Positions 17,385-25,559 of a stretch of 64,000 nucleotides of DNA are shown here, piece by piece. The notes under the pieces are model-generated. The model searched no databases, was not told the DNA's origin, and worked only from the letters and a program-made list of their open reading frames with translations. How positions within the stretch are numbered: the stretch's first letter is position 1; every line of letters begins with the position of its first letter. Position numbers and translations under genes: made by a program. Source of the stretch: Virgibacillus sp. MSP4-1 (GTDB lineage: Bacteria; Bacillota; Bacilli; Bacillales; Alkalibacillaceae); NCBI RefSeq assembly GCF_010092505.1, contig NZ_CP048021.1, positions 1,798,001-1,862,000 of the forward strand, given 5' to 3'.

Positions 17385-18383
17385 TTAACTGTTAAAAATC
17401 CAGTCCATGACTTCTAAATCAAAACCGAGACTTCTTTCCATTTCGCGAGCAGCAAGCTGAAGTCCTTCTTCATGACGGGATTGATGATCTAATAGCGTTT
17501 GAAAATCATCGTAATCCTGCCGGGTTATTTTTTCTTTGCTTAAAACCTGTTCCGTGTAATCGATAAAATGAATTGGAAACGCCAGTCTTGCAAATAACAG
17601 TCTCCATCCAAAGACACTAAGTGAGCGATGATTCTGATACGTATTCAGCATACCTGAAAGATCAGAGTAACTTTCCTTGCCTTGTGTAAGGATAAAATAC
17701 CGCATAACTTCAGCCAGATCCCGGGATGGATGATCATGAACAATTCTACCGGGAAGAATAATCTCCTCATGGGGAAAAGGAGTCATCCGTTCAAATGTAA
17801 AAACAGGCTGATCATACTGGTTATATAAGTTTTCCTGCTCACTTTCCTGAAGAAACTGAATAGCATTCTCCCCTATGCCAATAAAATAAAAACAGCTTTC
17901 CAGCCATAACCGTTCCCAGTCTGATATGAAGGACTTTTCGATAATCACACTGCGAATCCATTCAACCTGATTAATAATCTGCTCCCAGTTGCTTTTCCAA
18001 TGTCCATATCGGTTAAAATGAACAGGTGAATATGGAAAGCCATGACCGGCCTGATGAAAGGAAGATAAAAAGGAAATCAGCTCCTGAGGACTCTCAGCCG
18101 AAGAAGGTAATGAGTCTACATGACACGTGTAAACAGAAGACTCTTCGTCAATCGGCACAATAAATTTTCCTTCATTCGAATACAATGGCTTGGCAATATG
18201 GGAAAAGCCACACTGATTCAAATAATCTGCAATAACATACTGTTCCGTAATAAAATTCTCATCTGTATAATCAGCGGGAAGGACAACAGCATATCCATCT
18301 GAACCACTATAGGCAGGAAAACCCAGCAGATTCGTCTCGGACTCGCTGTGGAATAAAAACTTTTCCTTCAAAAGCTCCCTCAT
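17385..18383 (-). CDS. yutH: YutH spore coat-associated protein (CotS-like kinase fold)
   Basis: 332-residue protein of the YutH/CotS family, aminoglycoside-phosphotransferase-like but degenerate. The kinase-like signature region reads RIVHDHPSRDLAEVMRYF near residue 220. Family members associate with the spore coat. The start is set at ATG 18383 (MRELLKEKF), 7 nt after AAGGAG; an ATG two codons upstream overlaps that site. It is divergent from yutG as in B. subtilis. It is probably expressed in sporulation, though I could not fix a sporulation promoter. Confidence 0.82.
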   Translation of the reverse strand: MRELLKEKFLFHSESETNLLGFPAYSGSDGYAVVLPADYTDENFITEQYVIADYLNQCGFSHIAKPLYSNEGKFIVPIDEESSVYTCHVDSLPSSAESPQELISFLSSFHQAGHGFPYSPVHFNRYGHWKSNWEQIINQVEWIRSVIIEKSFISDWERLWLESCFYFIGIGENAIQFLQESEQENLYNQYDQPVFTFERMTPFPHEEIILPGRIVHDHPSRDLAEVMRYFILTQGKESYSDLSGMLNTYQNHRSLSVFGWRLLFARLAFPIHFIDYTEQVLSKEKITRQDYDDFQTLLDHQSRHEEGLQLAAREMERSLGFDLEVMDWIFNS

Positions 18384-18504
18384 TTTCATTCTCCTTTTTA
18401 AACAACAAAAAAATTCTTTCCTAAAGTGAACAAGATTTTTGTTCAAACTGACTATACTAACTATATGCGGAGAAATATTTATGAATGTGTAAGGTGGGTA
18501 AAAA

Positions 18505-19014
18505 ATGAGTAAAAACAAGATGAAACCATTAGAACAGAAAGCAAGAACCTGGATGGAGGAAAGAGGCGTAACGATTCATGATATCGGTGAATTAGTGCAC
18601 TATCTTCAGTCTCCTTACCATGAGGAACTAACAAAGGAAGAGTGTGAGCGGCACATTGATAAAGTCTTAAAAAAACGTGAAATTCAAAATGCCATTGTTA
18701 CTGGAATCCAGTTAGATCTGCTGGCCGAGCAAAATAAATTGGAGCAGCCCCTGCAGGATATTATCGAACGGGATGAAAGTCTGTATGGAGTGGATGAAAT
18801 TATTGCGTTTTCCATTATTAACGTCTACGGGTCCATTGGCTTTACGAACTATGGATATATCGATAAACAAAAGCCAGGCATCCTGGAGAAGCTTAATGAC
18901 AAATCTTCCGGAGAATGTCATACCTTCTTGGACGATATCGTTGGGGCAATAGCAGCCGCTGCTTCAAGCCGCCTGGCCCATACCTATGAAGATGAGCTAT
19001 TTCAGGATGACTAG
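18505..19014 (+). CDS. yutG: Phosphatidylglycerophosphatase A family protein YutG
   Basis: 169-residue PgpA-domain protein (LDDIVGAIAAAASSR near residue 140 and YGVDEIIAFSIINVYGSIG near 92), with acidic residues D143 and D144 in the conserved motif. The family dephosphorylates phosphatidylglycerophosphate in phospholipid synthesis. The Bacillus soluble-looking form lacks obvious membrane spans, so its exact role is inferred. ATG 18505 follows AAGGTGGG. Confidence 0.85.
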   Translation: MSKNKMKPLEQKARTWMEERGVTIHDIGELVHYLQSPYHEELTKEECERHIDKVLKKREIQNAIVTGIQLDLLAEQNKLEQPLQDIIERDESLYGVDEIIAFSIINVYGSIGFTNYGYIDKQKPGILEKLNDKSSGECHTFLDDIVGAIAAAASSRLAHTYEDELFQDD

Positions 19015-19035
19015 CTAAATAAAGATTCTTATTCG

Positions 19036-19093
19036 AAAAAGTACCCTATAGAGTAGATTTCTTCCAAAAGATCTATTCTATAGGGTACGTCTA
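19036..19093 (-). terminator. yutF terminator
   Basis: Long stem GTACCCTATAG / CTATAGGGTAC, extended by ATCTA pairs, followed on the minus strand by TTTTT. Confidence 0.8.
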
Positions 19094-19122
19094 TTTCCAC
19101 GTACTGGACTTTACCGTCTTTT

Positions 19123-19896
19123 CTATTTCATTTGATCGAGCCAATCCTTAAGATGATCTATTACATAAGTTGGCTGTTTTTCAACAAGCTTTAAATCCTC
19201 TCTTTTCGTCACTCCTGTTAATACAAGCAAAGTATCCAGGCCGGCATTCATTCCAGCTGAAATATCAGTTGGATAATTATCCCCTACCATTAGTGTTTCT
19301 TCTTTAGGAAGGCCAAGCTTTTCCAAGGCCTGTTCCATAATAATGGCTTCAGGTTTTCCTATAAATGTTGGTTTTTGCCCTGTCGCAACCTCTAATACAG
19401 AAGTCAGTGAACCATTTCCGGGTAAAAAGCCTCGTTCAGTCGGGATCGTTACATCAGCATTTGTTGAAATAAAACCAGCGCCATTATTAATATTCAAACA
19501 GCCCTTCGCCAGCTTTTCATAGGTAACATCCCTGTCAATCCCAATCACAACAAAATCAGCGTCTTCGTCTACAAGCTCGAGCCGCTGGTCACTAAGTGCA
19601 TCAAGCAGGCCAACCTCTCCAATGGCATAAACACTGGCACCCGGCTTCTTTTCAGACAAAAATGCTGCTGTAGCCATACTTGTTGTGAAAACCTGGTCTG
19701 TTTCAGCAGGAATATCCATATCCCGTAATTTTTTTGCTACCTGGTCCGGGCGTTTAGAGGAGTTATTCGTCACAAATAAGTGTGGGAGCCCTTTCTCGTT
19801 GAGGGCGTGTATAAACTCCCGGGCATAGGGAATACGTTCTTTTCCAAGATATACCGTTCCATCTAAATCAATCAAATAGCCTTGATAATTTTTCAT
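19123..19896 (-). CDS. yutF: HAD-superfamily phosphatase YutF (NagD family)
   Basis: 257-residue phosphatase. Nucleophile motif LIDLDGTVYLG is near residue 6, motif II FVTNNSS near 42, the motif III lysine in GKPEAIIMEQAL near 183, and motif IV MVGDNYPTDISAG near 205. C2-cap type as in NagD. The substrate is probably a small sugar or nucleotide phosphate. ATG 19896 has AAGGAG 6 nt upstream, giving the family length. It follows yutE by 13 nt in one operon. Confidence 0.92.
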   Translation of the reverse strand: MKNYQGYLIDLDGTVYLGKERIPYAREFIHALNEKGLPHLFVTNNSSKRPDQVAKKLRDMDIPAETDQVFTTSMATAAFLSEKKPGASVYAIGEVGLLDALSDQRLELVDEDADFVVIGIDRDVTYEKLAKGCLNINNGAGFISTNADVTIPTERGFLPGNGSLTSVLEVATGQKPTFIGKPEAIIMEQALEKLGLPKEETLMVGDNYPTDISAGMNAGLDTLLVLTGVTKREDLKLVEKQPTYVIDHLKDWLDQMK

Positions 19897-19909
19897 TCCG
19901 ATCTCCTTA

Positions 19910-20368
19910 TCATATGTCGGTTTGCTCATCCGTAGATTTTGTAAAGGCCGTTACAGGACCTAGTTCATTCTCCAGGTATGTACGAACCCTTTCACTAAAC
20001 GTGCTTAAAGCATTCAAATTCTTCTTAAGTACATCTTCTATCCTTTCATGATCCACATTTAAATAATCTCTTACCAGTGTTTTTCGTAATTGAAATACTT
20101 CTTTATATTGATCCTGTTCATCAGCCGGTAGAACCTTTTCATCAACCAGAATATCTACAATGTCCTCATAGCTGCCGGGATCACGCATAATAAACCCGTC
20201 AATCATCATATTGCCCACGTCAATAACCGACTCTATAAACATTTGGGCCATACGTTCCAGGGCCATCTTTTCCAAAAATGTCTCATATTGATTTTGCTGA
20301 AACTGCTGCAGTACCACTTCCGTATATAATAACGTCCGTTCAATTTTATCCCGATCAACAAAATACAT
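19910..20368 (-). CDS. yutE: YutE, HepT-like DUF86 protein, stand-alone
   Basis: 152-residue helical protein of the DUF86/HepT fold. Helices carry FIESVIDVGNMMIDGFIMRDPGS near residue 50. The usual HepT toxin motif R-x4-H-x-Y appears here as RKTLVRDY, with Arg in place of the catalytic His. No MntA-type nucleotidyltransferase partner is adjacent, so a toxin role is unlikely. ATG 20368 has GAGGGG 6 nt upstream. First gene of yutE-yutF. Confidence 0.85.
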   Translation of the reverse strand: MYFVDRDKIERTLLYTEVVLQQFQQNQYETFLEKMALERMAQMFIESVIDVGNMMIDGFIMRDPGSYEDIVDILVDEKVLPADEQDQYKEVFQLRKTLVRDYLNVDHERIEDVLKKNLNALSTFSERVRTYLENELGPVTAFTKSTDEQTDI

Positions 20369-20505
20369 GGTTAACCCCTCCAAATTCGTGGCTTCCTGAA
20401 GTGATTTCTCCATAACATCTTACCATAAATTAAATTTATTGTTGAATAAAGGAAGTTATATTTCATCTAGCCCTTAAATTTGCTATGATAAGGAACAAGA
20501 TTCGG

Positions 20506-20581
20506 TTACGAGCTGACAGCCAACTTCATTATTGCAAGCCACATGTCTTGTGGCAGAAACTACAGCTCGTTCATTTCGTAA
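20506..20581 (+). promoter_or_regulatory. Structured leader of the DUF3055 gene (candidate RNA element)
   Basis: An extended -10 (TTTGCTATGAT, 20479-20489) starts a leader of about 100 nt. ACGAGCTG (20508-20515) pairs with CAGCTCGT (20563-20570) around an inner hairpin GCCACA-TGTCT-TGTGGC (20538-20554). TTACGA (20506-20511) can alternatively pair with TCGTAA (20576-20581), which touches the ribosome site AAAGGAG. No named riboswitch fits. Confidence 0.45.
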
Positions 20582-20599
20582 TAAAAGGAGTGTACGAAA

Positions 20600-20869
20600 A
20601 TGACGGAAGAAAGATTCTTTTTATATGATGAACAGGAACAGGCGGATATCCGTTATGTCAGTTTTATGGGACAGGACAGCCGTTATGATCTCGCTGTTAT
20701 TACAACAGACCGCTACTATGGGAAAAAAGTGGTCATGGATCTCCAGGGAAGTCGATTTGCCATAATTGGTGAGGATGATTTAAAAGAAGATGGATACTTA
20801 GAGCATGCCTTCCATTTAACCGAAATTGAAGCAGAAGAATTAAGGGAGTTCCTTTTTGAGGTTCTTTGA
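20600..20869 (+). CDS. DUF3055 family protein (SAV0927-like)
   Basis: 89-residue acidic cytosolic protein matching the DUF3055 pattern: ERFFLYDEQEQADIRYVSFM, TTDRYYGKKVVMD, GRFAIIG-type SRFAIIGEDDL and EAEELREFLFEVL. It is conserved in Bacillaceae and staphylococci without known function. AAAGGAG lies 10 nt before ATG 20600. The structured leader upstream suggests regulated translation. Confidence 0.85.
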   Translation: MTEERFFLYDEQEQADIRYVSFMGQDSRYDLAVITTDRYYGKKVVMDLQGSRFAIIGEDDLKEDGYLEHAFHLTEIEAEELREFLFEVL

Positions 20870-20932
20870 TTACTCATTACTCATGAAAATATCCTTCCCG
20901 GGCTATAATAATAGTTCAAAGGAGGGTTGTAT

Positions 20933-21196
20933 TTGAGTTATAAACGTCGTCAGCGTGAAGAAAAGGATTATGATGATTTTGCTAACGCCGAGGTCCAAAG
21001 AGAATATGCGGTACCTGAAGAATTACCTGATGGACCTTATGGATCCCCTATCCGTAAACACTCAAAAGTTGAAAATAAAGAGATAGTTGACGGGCAAAGA
21101 CATTACACCGGCTTCAACTATGAAAATAAACACTTACATGAAGATTTACCAAGACAGTTCCCACATTCTCATCCTACCCACGATGAAGAAGATTGA
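20933..21196 (+). CDS. Small acidic/histidine-rich cytosolic protein, unknown
   Basis: 87 residues, hydrophilic, no membrane segment. It begins SYKRRQREEKDYDDF and ends with a His-rich tail (PRQFPHSHPTHDEED). The start is TTG 20933, with AAAGGAGG 7 nt upstream; the earlier TTG at 20927 touches that site. TATAAT at about 20904 may be its own -10. Similar proteins occur in Bacillus, but I know no function. A terminator follows. Confidence 0.75.
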   Translation: MSYKRRQREEKDYDDFANAEVQREYAVPEELPDGPYGSPIRKHSKVENKEIVDGQRHYTGFNYENKHLHEDLPRQFPHSHPTHDEED

Positions 21197-21218
21197 ATTG
21201 GAATACAGCAGAAGTTAA

Positions 21219-21254
21219 TAAAACCCGTTGGACAACTACATCCAACGGGTTTTA
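21219..21254. terminator. Bidirectional terminator next to yutD
   Basis: AAACCCGTTGGA / TCCAACGGGTTT perfect 12-bp stem. It overlaps the yutD stop codon region. Confidence 0.9.
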
Positions 21255-21527
21255 AACATCCTGCTTTTTCATAACAAAATAGGCACATCCGAAGTTACAG
21301 TATTCATACAAATAATCTTCCAGCGTGGAGATTTTCGTATCAAAGGATGCCCTGGGATTTTGATCGTCATAGAAGCCTCGCATTCTCAGCTGTCCATAAC
21401 CCCAATCTCCTACGATAAAATCATACTTCGTTAAAATATCACTAAACCTTTCCTTAACGGCATCCTCCTGAAAACCGTTTCGGTAATTATCCAGCACTTC
21501 ATATTGTTTTCCATAAAACTCTAACAT
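21252..21527 (-). CDS. yutD: YutD family protein (DUF1027)
   Basis: 91-residue protein with the highly conserved YutD core: FIVGDWGYGQLRMRGFYDD near residue 43 and DYLYEYCNFGCAYFVMKK at the end, containing a C-x3-C pair. Function is unknown. ATG 21527 has AGGTGAT closely upstream; the longer open frame has no support. Synteny yutE-yutD-yutC is kept. Confidence 0.88.
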   Translation of the reverse strand: MLEFYGKQYEVLDNYRNGFQEDAVKERFSDILTKYDFIVGDWGYGQLRMRGFYDDQNPRASFDTKISTLEDYLYEYCNFGCAYFVMKKQDV

Positions 21528-21678
21528 CTTTATCACCTGTATACAGTGTATCATATTTTCCATTTTACAGGAGAGCATATTTCTTAGCATGAACAGAAAT
21601 TTTTGAAACAAGCTAAGGGATAGCAGGAATAGAATGGACCCATTCATTAGAACATGGAATATACAGGAGGTTTCGTCT

Positions 21679-22254
21679 ATGAAAAAAGCCATTCTTTATG
21701 GTGGAATGAGTATCTTCATACTGTTTATGTCAGGATGTACCACGCAGGAGGGTGCTGACAATGGCACACTTAAAGGGAAAACACCTGATAATATGAATAC
21801 ACGAACAACTGAAGAAAAACAGAACTCCCAATATGGATATGTCCGTTATAATGAAAAACAATTGAATACAGATCGGGAACAGAATTTCGAGCCTGAAATC
21901 GATCGGGAGCAGATGGCTGATATGATTACGAAAACCTTACTGCAAATGCCAACTGTTGAAGAAGCAGCAACGTTAATCACAGACAGTCACACATTCATCG
22001 CCTATACTCCTTCTGATGAATCAGAAGATACCGGGCATACAACGGAACAAGTCAAAAAAACAGCGATGTCCTTCCTCCCTCAATGGTACAATATCTATAT
22101 TTCAACCGAATCTCATACTTTTAATGATTTACAGAGTTTAAGTAACAATACAACAACAGAGGATGGACCCAAACGTGCTGTTGATGAATTAATTAAACAA
22201 ATGAAAGAAGAAGCCCCTGAAGAGGGGATCCATGAAACAGAAAATCAAATGTAA
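21679..22254 (+). CDS. yutC: YhcN/YlaJ-family sporulation lipoprotein (YutC-like)
   Basis: 191-residue lipoprotein. Signal peptide KKAILYGGMSIFILFMSGC has a lipobox cysteine at 19. The mature part has the YhcN/YlaJ-type domain (QMADMITKTLLQMPTVEEAATLITDSHTFI...) and a polar, glutamate-rich tail. The family locates to the spore or forespore membrane and affects germination or outgrowth. CAGGAGG lies 8 nt before the ATG. It is followed by a family A repeat instead of lipA. Confidence 0.8.
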   Translation: MKKAILYGGMSIFILFMSGCTTQEGADNGTLKGKTPDNMNTRTTEEKQNSQYGYVRYNEKQLNTDREQNFEPEIDREQMADMITKTLLQMPTVEEAATLITDSHTFIAYTPSDESEDTGHTTEQVKKTAMSFLPQWYNIYISTESHTFNDLQSLSNNTTTEDGPKRAVDELIKQMKEEAPEEGIHETENQM

Positions 22255-22269
22255 CAGTGCTAAGCCAAA

Positions 22270-22357
22270 TAAAGTGGAACTTCCATCAGCAGCGTTCTAT
22301 CCATCTTCCCTGATAAGTAGTTGAACTTATCAGGAATTTACACGCTAATACGTGAAA
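22270..22357 (+). repeat. Dispersed repeat family A, diverged copy (A4)
   Basis: Left block AAAGTGGAACTTCCATCAGC, inner hairpin CCTGATAAG...CTTATCAGG, right block CTAATACGTGAAAAA. Behind yutC. Confidence 0.65.
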
Positions 22358-22365
22358 AAAAGATT

Positions 22366-22392
22366 GTCCCTTGTCAGTATCAGACAAGGGAC
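22366..22392. terminator. Hairpin behind repeat A4, possible terminator
   Basis: GTCCCTTGTC / GACAAGGGAC perfect stem, loop 7 nt. A T-run follows only in minus-strand reading, where no gene ends, so its purpose is unclear. The remaining gap to 22545 shows nothing. Confidence 0.4.
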
Positions 22393-22565
22393 TTCCATTA
22401 ATTTAAAACGTTTTGACCTTATCGATTATGAAAAACTCATTGGCAGCATTTTTATCATTAGAAAGTTCAATCCTAAATTCACTTCAGCAAGGATAAATGT
22501 TCCAATTATGTTTTCCTATAACTATCAAATAATAGTCATATCATTTGATTTTACGGGGTGAAAGT

Positions 22566-23552
22566 ATGAAATTCGCAGTAAAACTTCTGGCCGTTATGTT
22601 TATAATTGTATTTCTTCCGCATTATACAATGGCCGAATCTGATACAGAAGAAAAAGAATTAACTGATGAAGAAAAGCAGGAAATGCGGATGGCCCTTTAT
22701 CAAAAAGCTGAGGCCATTTCTCATATCCCTTGGTATTACTATGCTGCCATAGATCAATATGAACGAAATATCCATGATGAATATGCTTCAGATAGCGGGA
22801 TTATCCGTATTACCTTTCCAAAAGATTTATGGAATGGCAGGACCAGCCCTTCTGAAAAAAATCAACATCACAAGGCATTTATTGACCTCTTTAACGGAAT
22901 TGGAGCAGACGGAAACGGGGATAACATAGCTGACCGAACCGATGATGAAGATATTATCCAGGCGATGGCAGACTGGTTGTCCAGACGTGGTCATTCAAAG
23001 CAGGACATTAAAATTGCTATATGGGATTTTTATAATCGTGAATTATCGGTACAGACCATTATCAATAATGCAAAGGTTTTTAAATCTTTTAAAACGCTGG
23101 ATCTGGAGAAGCACGCCTTCCCTTTACCAAAAGGCTACAATTACAGTTACCGTAATACATGGGGAGATCCACGCGGATTTGGCGGGAGACGTATTCACGA
23201 AGGTACAGATATTTTTGCCAATTATGGCGTCCCCGTTCGCTCGACCTCATACGGTGTAGTGGAAATGAAAGGCTGGAATCGTTACGGAGGCTGGCGCATA
23301 GGAATCCGGGATACACATAACATTTATCACTACTACGCTCACTTAAATGGATATGAGGATAATATTAAGGTTGGTCAGGTTGTTAAACCGGGGGATGTGA
23401 TCGGATCTGTAGGAGCATCAGGCTATGGTCCTAAAGGAACATCTGGCAAATTCCCTCCCCATCTGCACTATGGTATGTACAAAGACAACGGAGAAAGCGA
23501 ACACTCCTTTGACCCCTATCCTTATTTAAGAAGAGCGGAGGCGAACGATTAG
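22566..23552 (+). CDS. lytH: LytH-like M23 endopeptidase acting on spore cortex
   Basis: 328-residue secreted protein. Signal peptide KFAVKLLAVMFIIVFLPHYTMA precedes a helical region, then a C-terminal LytM/M23 domain. Zn motifs are RIHEGTDIFANYG near residue 215 and the HYYAHL and FPPHLHYGMY segments near 260-305. In B. subtilis LytH (YunA) is an L-Ala-D-Glu peptidase that trims cortex peptidoglycan during sporulation. ATG 22566 follows GGGGTG. The last residues (RRAEAND) and the stop codon are encoded by a family B repeat, so the original C-terminus has been replaced or extended. Confidence 0.9.
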   Translation: MKFAVKLLAVMFIIVFLPHYTMAESDTEEKELTDEEKQEMRMALYQKAEAISHIPWYYYAAIDQYERNIHDEYASDSGIIRITFPKDLWNGRTSPSEKNQHHKAFIDLFNGIGADGNGDNIADRTDDEDIIQAMADWLSRRGHSKQDIKIAIWDFYNRELSVQTIINNAKVFKSFKTLDLEKHAFPLPKGYNYSYRNTWGDPRGFGGRRIHEGTDIFANYGVPVRSTSYGVVEMKGWNRYGGWRIGIRDTHNIYHYYAHLNGYEDNIKVGQVVKPGDVIGSVGASGYGPKGTSGKFPPHLHYGMYKDNGESEHSFDPYPYLRRAEAND

Positions 23553-23692
23553 GGCTCGCGGGATAAGACGAAGACTGAAGTGGTACGATTTTTGCCACGT
23601 AATCGCTTTGACTTATATCCGCGCAGACCTGTGAACCGAGCTTGACAACGAAAAGCGGAGGCGACTGATTAGACCCGAATGCATATGCAGAA
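23531..23692 (+). repeat. Dispersed repeat family B, long copy overlapping lytH 3' end (B4)
   Basis: AAGAGCGGAGGCGAACGATTAG, GGGATAAGACGAAGAC, GTGG/CCAC apex, CTTATATCC, then a second AAAAGCGGAGGCGACTG start. The stop codon of lytH lies in its first 22 bases. Confidence 0.78.
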
Positions 23693-23728
23693 AAAGCTGC
23701 CTCACAATAAAGTGAGACAGCTTTTTTA
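23691..23728. terminator. Bidirectional terminator lytH / metS-like gene
   Basis: AAAAAGCTG-CTCAC pairs with GTGAG-CAGCTTTTT around AATAAA, with a T-run to the right. Confidence 0.88.
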
Positions 23729-23732
23729 ATCA

Positions 23733-23840
23733 TTACTTTTTCGTTTTGGAAACCTTTCTTGCGTAAAATACACTTCCAAGCAGGCCACCCCAGATAATCA
23801 CTCCACCGATAACGAACATTGCAATGGCGCTTCCTGTCAT
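23733..23840 (-). CDS. MetS-like small subunit of an NSS-family transporter
   Basis: 35-residue membrane peptide (MTGSAIAMFVIGGVIIWGG then LLGSVFYARKVSKTKK): one hydrophobic helix and a basic tail. Its ATG shares one base with the stop of the 511-residue transporter gene (TAATG), so the two are translationally coupled. GGAGGTGG lies 6 nt upstream, inside the transporter gene. Known background: the Corynebacterium MetPS methionine importer needs such a small subunit. Assignment rests on position, size and topology. Confidence 0.8.
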   Translation of the reverse strand: MTGSAIAMFVIGGVIIWGGLLGSVFYARKVSKTKK

Positions 23841-25375
23841 TATTGCGCCACCTCCTTATCTTCTGATGTTTCTACAGATGATTCGCGTTTATAATCCAAA
23901 TCCTTATTTGGCCATTTCTTGATGGTCAGTACAGCTCCAAACATCATTGCACCCAGAGCAACAATCCAGCCAAAGTTAAACAGGAATTCAATTGGATAGC
24001 CTTCATATGGATCCCCTGTAACTTCATTACGGATATTTTGCAGCATCATGTAGCCCAGTACAATCGGAGTGATGAAACCAAGGCAGAAACGCCACCATCC
24101 ACCAAGCTGAATATCTGATACCGAATTGGCATGATTCTGTAGATCTTTTAATCCTCTTGCAAACCAGGCAACGGCCACTACTTCAAACAAGCCGGCCAGT
24201 GCTACACCGTAATTATTAATAAAGTAATCAACGGTATCAAGGAGAACCAGACCACCTTGACTTGCATAGGCAATCGAAATAACAGCTGCAATTCCGCCGC
24301 CAATGAGCACTGAAGCCGTTCTTGATACATTAAATTTCTCCTGAACTCCAGCTACATAGGTTTCAGAAATGGATATTAGCGATGATAATCCTGCTAATGT
24401 TAAAGAGGCAAAGAATAAGAACCCAAACAATCCTGACATGACCGGCATTTCATTAATAATTTGCGGGAATACCGAGAACGCCAGCATAACTCCGCCTTGA
24501 ACAACATCGGTAAACTCCTGACCAGTAGATTGTGCCATAAATCCGAGAGCACCAAACACACCTATACCTGCCAGTAATTCAAAAGAGGAATTACCAAAAC
24601 CGGTAATAAAGGCATTGTTTGTAATATCTGACTTCTTGCTAAGATAAGATGAATACGTAATCATAATAGCGAAACCAATCGATAAACTAAAGAAAATTTG
24701 TCCATATGCAGCTACCCAAACGGATCCATTCATGATTTCACTCCAGTTTGGCTGGAAGAACTCATTTAATCCTTCTGCAGCACCTGGAAGTGTTACAGCA
24801 CGAATAACAATAATTAAGAATAATACCGCAAGTAGTGGGATGAAAATTTTATTAGCAAGTTCTATCCCTTTCTTTACACCTGCAAGCAATATACCTAATA
24901 CTAATACCCAAACGATTATGAGTGGTATTAGAATTGTTGGAACTAATCCTCCAAACGCACCCGCATCTGTCATTTGCAGGAAATCTCCAGTAAAGAATCC
25001 TGTAGTATCATCTCCCCATGTTTGCCCAAAGGAATAGTAGGAATACATAATTGCCCAGGCGATAATGGCTCCGTAATATGTAGAGATGACAAAGGAGATT
25101 AATACCTGCCACCATCCAATCCATTCGAAGCCTTTACTTACACGGCCAAGTGATTTTGGTGCAGAACCACGATACTTATGCCCAATGGTATATTCCATGA
25201 TGAGCAATGGAATACCTGCTGTCAGTAATGCAAATAAATACGGAACAAAAAATGCTCCCCCGCCATTTTCATAAGCTGTTGCGGGAAAACGCCAGATGTT
25301 GCCAAGTCCAATAGCTGAACCCATGGCAGCAAGTAAGAAACCTAATCTTGTTCCCCACTGTGAACGATTTTGCAT
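23840..25375 (-). CDS. Sodium-dependent amino acid transporter, NSS/SNF family (MetP-like)
   Basis: 511-residue, roughly 12-span NSS transporter. Helix 1 carries the Na+/substrate signature RLGFLLAAMGSAIGLGNIW near residue 10. The unwound helix 6 region reads YGQIFFSLSIGFAIMITYSSY near 225, and LAGLSSLISISETY near 318 is the second Na+ site. Coupled to a tiny second subunit, it resembles MetPS for methionine or alanine uptake. The substrate is inferred only. AGGGAGG precedes ATG 25375. Confidence 0.88.
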   Translation of the reverse strand: MQNRSQWGTRLGFLLAAMGSAIGLGNIWRFPATAYENGGGAFFVPYLFALLTAGIPLLIMEYTIGHKYRGSAPKSLGRVSKGFEWIGWWQVLISFVISTYYGAIIAWAIMYSYYSFGQTWGDDTTGFFTGDFLQMTDAGAFGGLVPTILIPLIIVWVLVLGILLAGVKKGIELANKIFIPLLAVLFLIIVIRAVTLPGAAEGLNEFFQPNWSEIMNGSVWVAAYGQIFFSLSIGFAIMITYSSYLSKKSDITNNAFITGFGNSSFELLAGIGVFGALGFMAQSTGQEFTDVVQGGVMLAFSVFPQIINEMPVMSGLFGFLFFASLTLAGLSSLISISETYVAGVQEKFNVSRTASVLIGGGIAAVISIAYASQGGLVLLDTVDYFINNYGVALAGLFEVVAVAWFARGLKDLQNHANSVSDIQLGGWWRFCLGFITPIVLGYMMLQNIRNEVTGDPYEGYPIEFLFNFGWIVALGAMMFGAVLTIKKWPNKDLDYKRESSVETSEDKEVAQ

Positions 25376-25521
25376 GAATAGGACCTCCCTTTATTTAGAT
25401 TATTATCTGTTTTCAGATAATTTTAACTTGTCTGTATTATACAATAAATAGTCCTAGTGTCAAAGGATTATTTTAAAGTATGCGTTTTCAGTGTCGAATT
25501 TTTTTCCATCATGACGAATAA

Positions 25522-25554
25522 GAAAAAAGAGCAAAGCCTAAGCCTTGCTCTTCA
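25522..25554 (-). terminator. Terminator of the NhaC-family gene
   Basis: AAGAGCAAGGC / GCTTTGCTCTT stem on the minus strand followed by TTTTTT. Confidence 0.8.
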
Positions 25555-25559
25555 GTATA

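Noticed and set aside
19910-20368. HepT/MntA toxin-antitoxin system
   Set aside because: No nucleotidyltransferase partner and the catalytic His is replaced; synteny shows it is ordinary yutE.
22352-22561. Small open frame between yutC and lytH
   Set aside because: Begins within repeat A4 and reads through the hairpin; composition is not protein-like.
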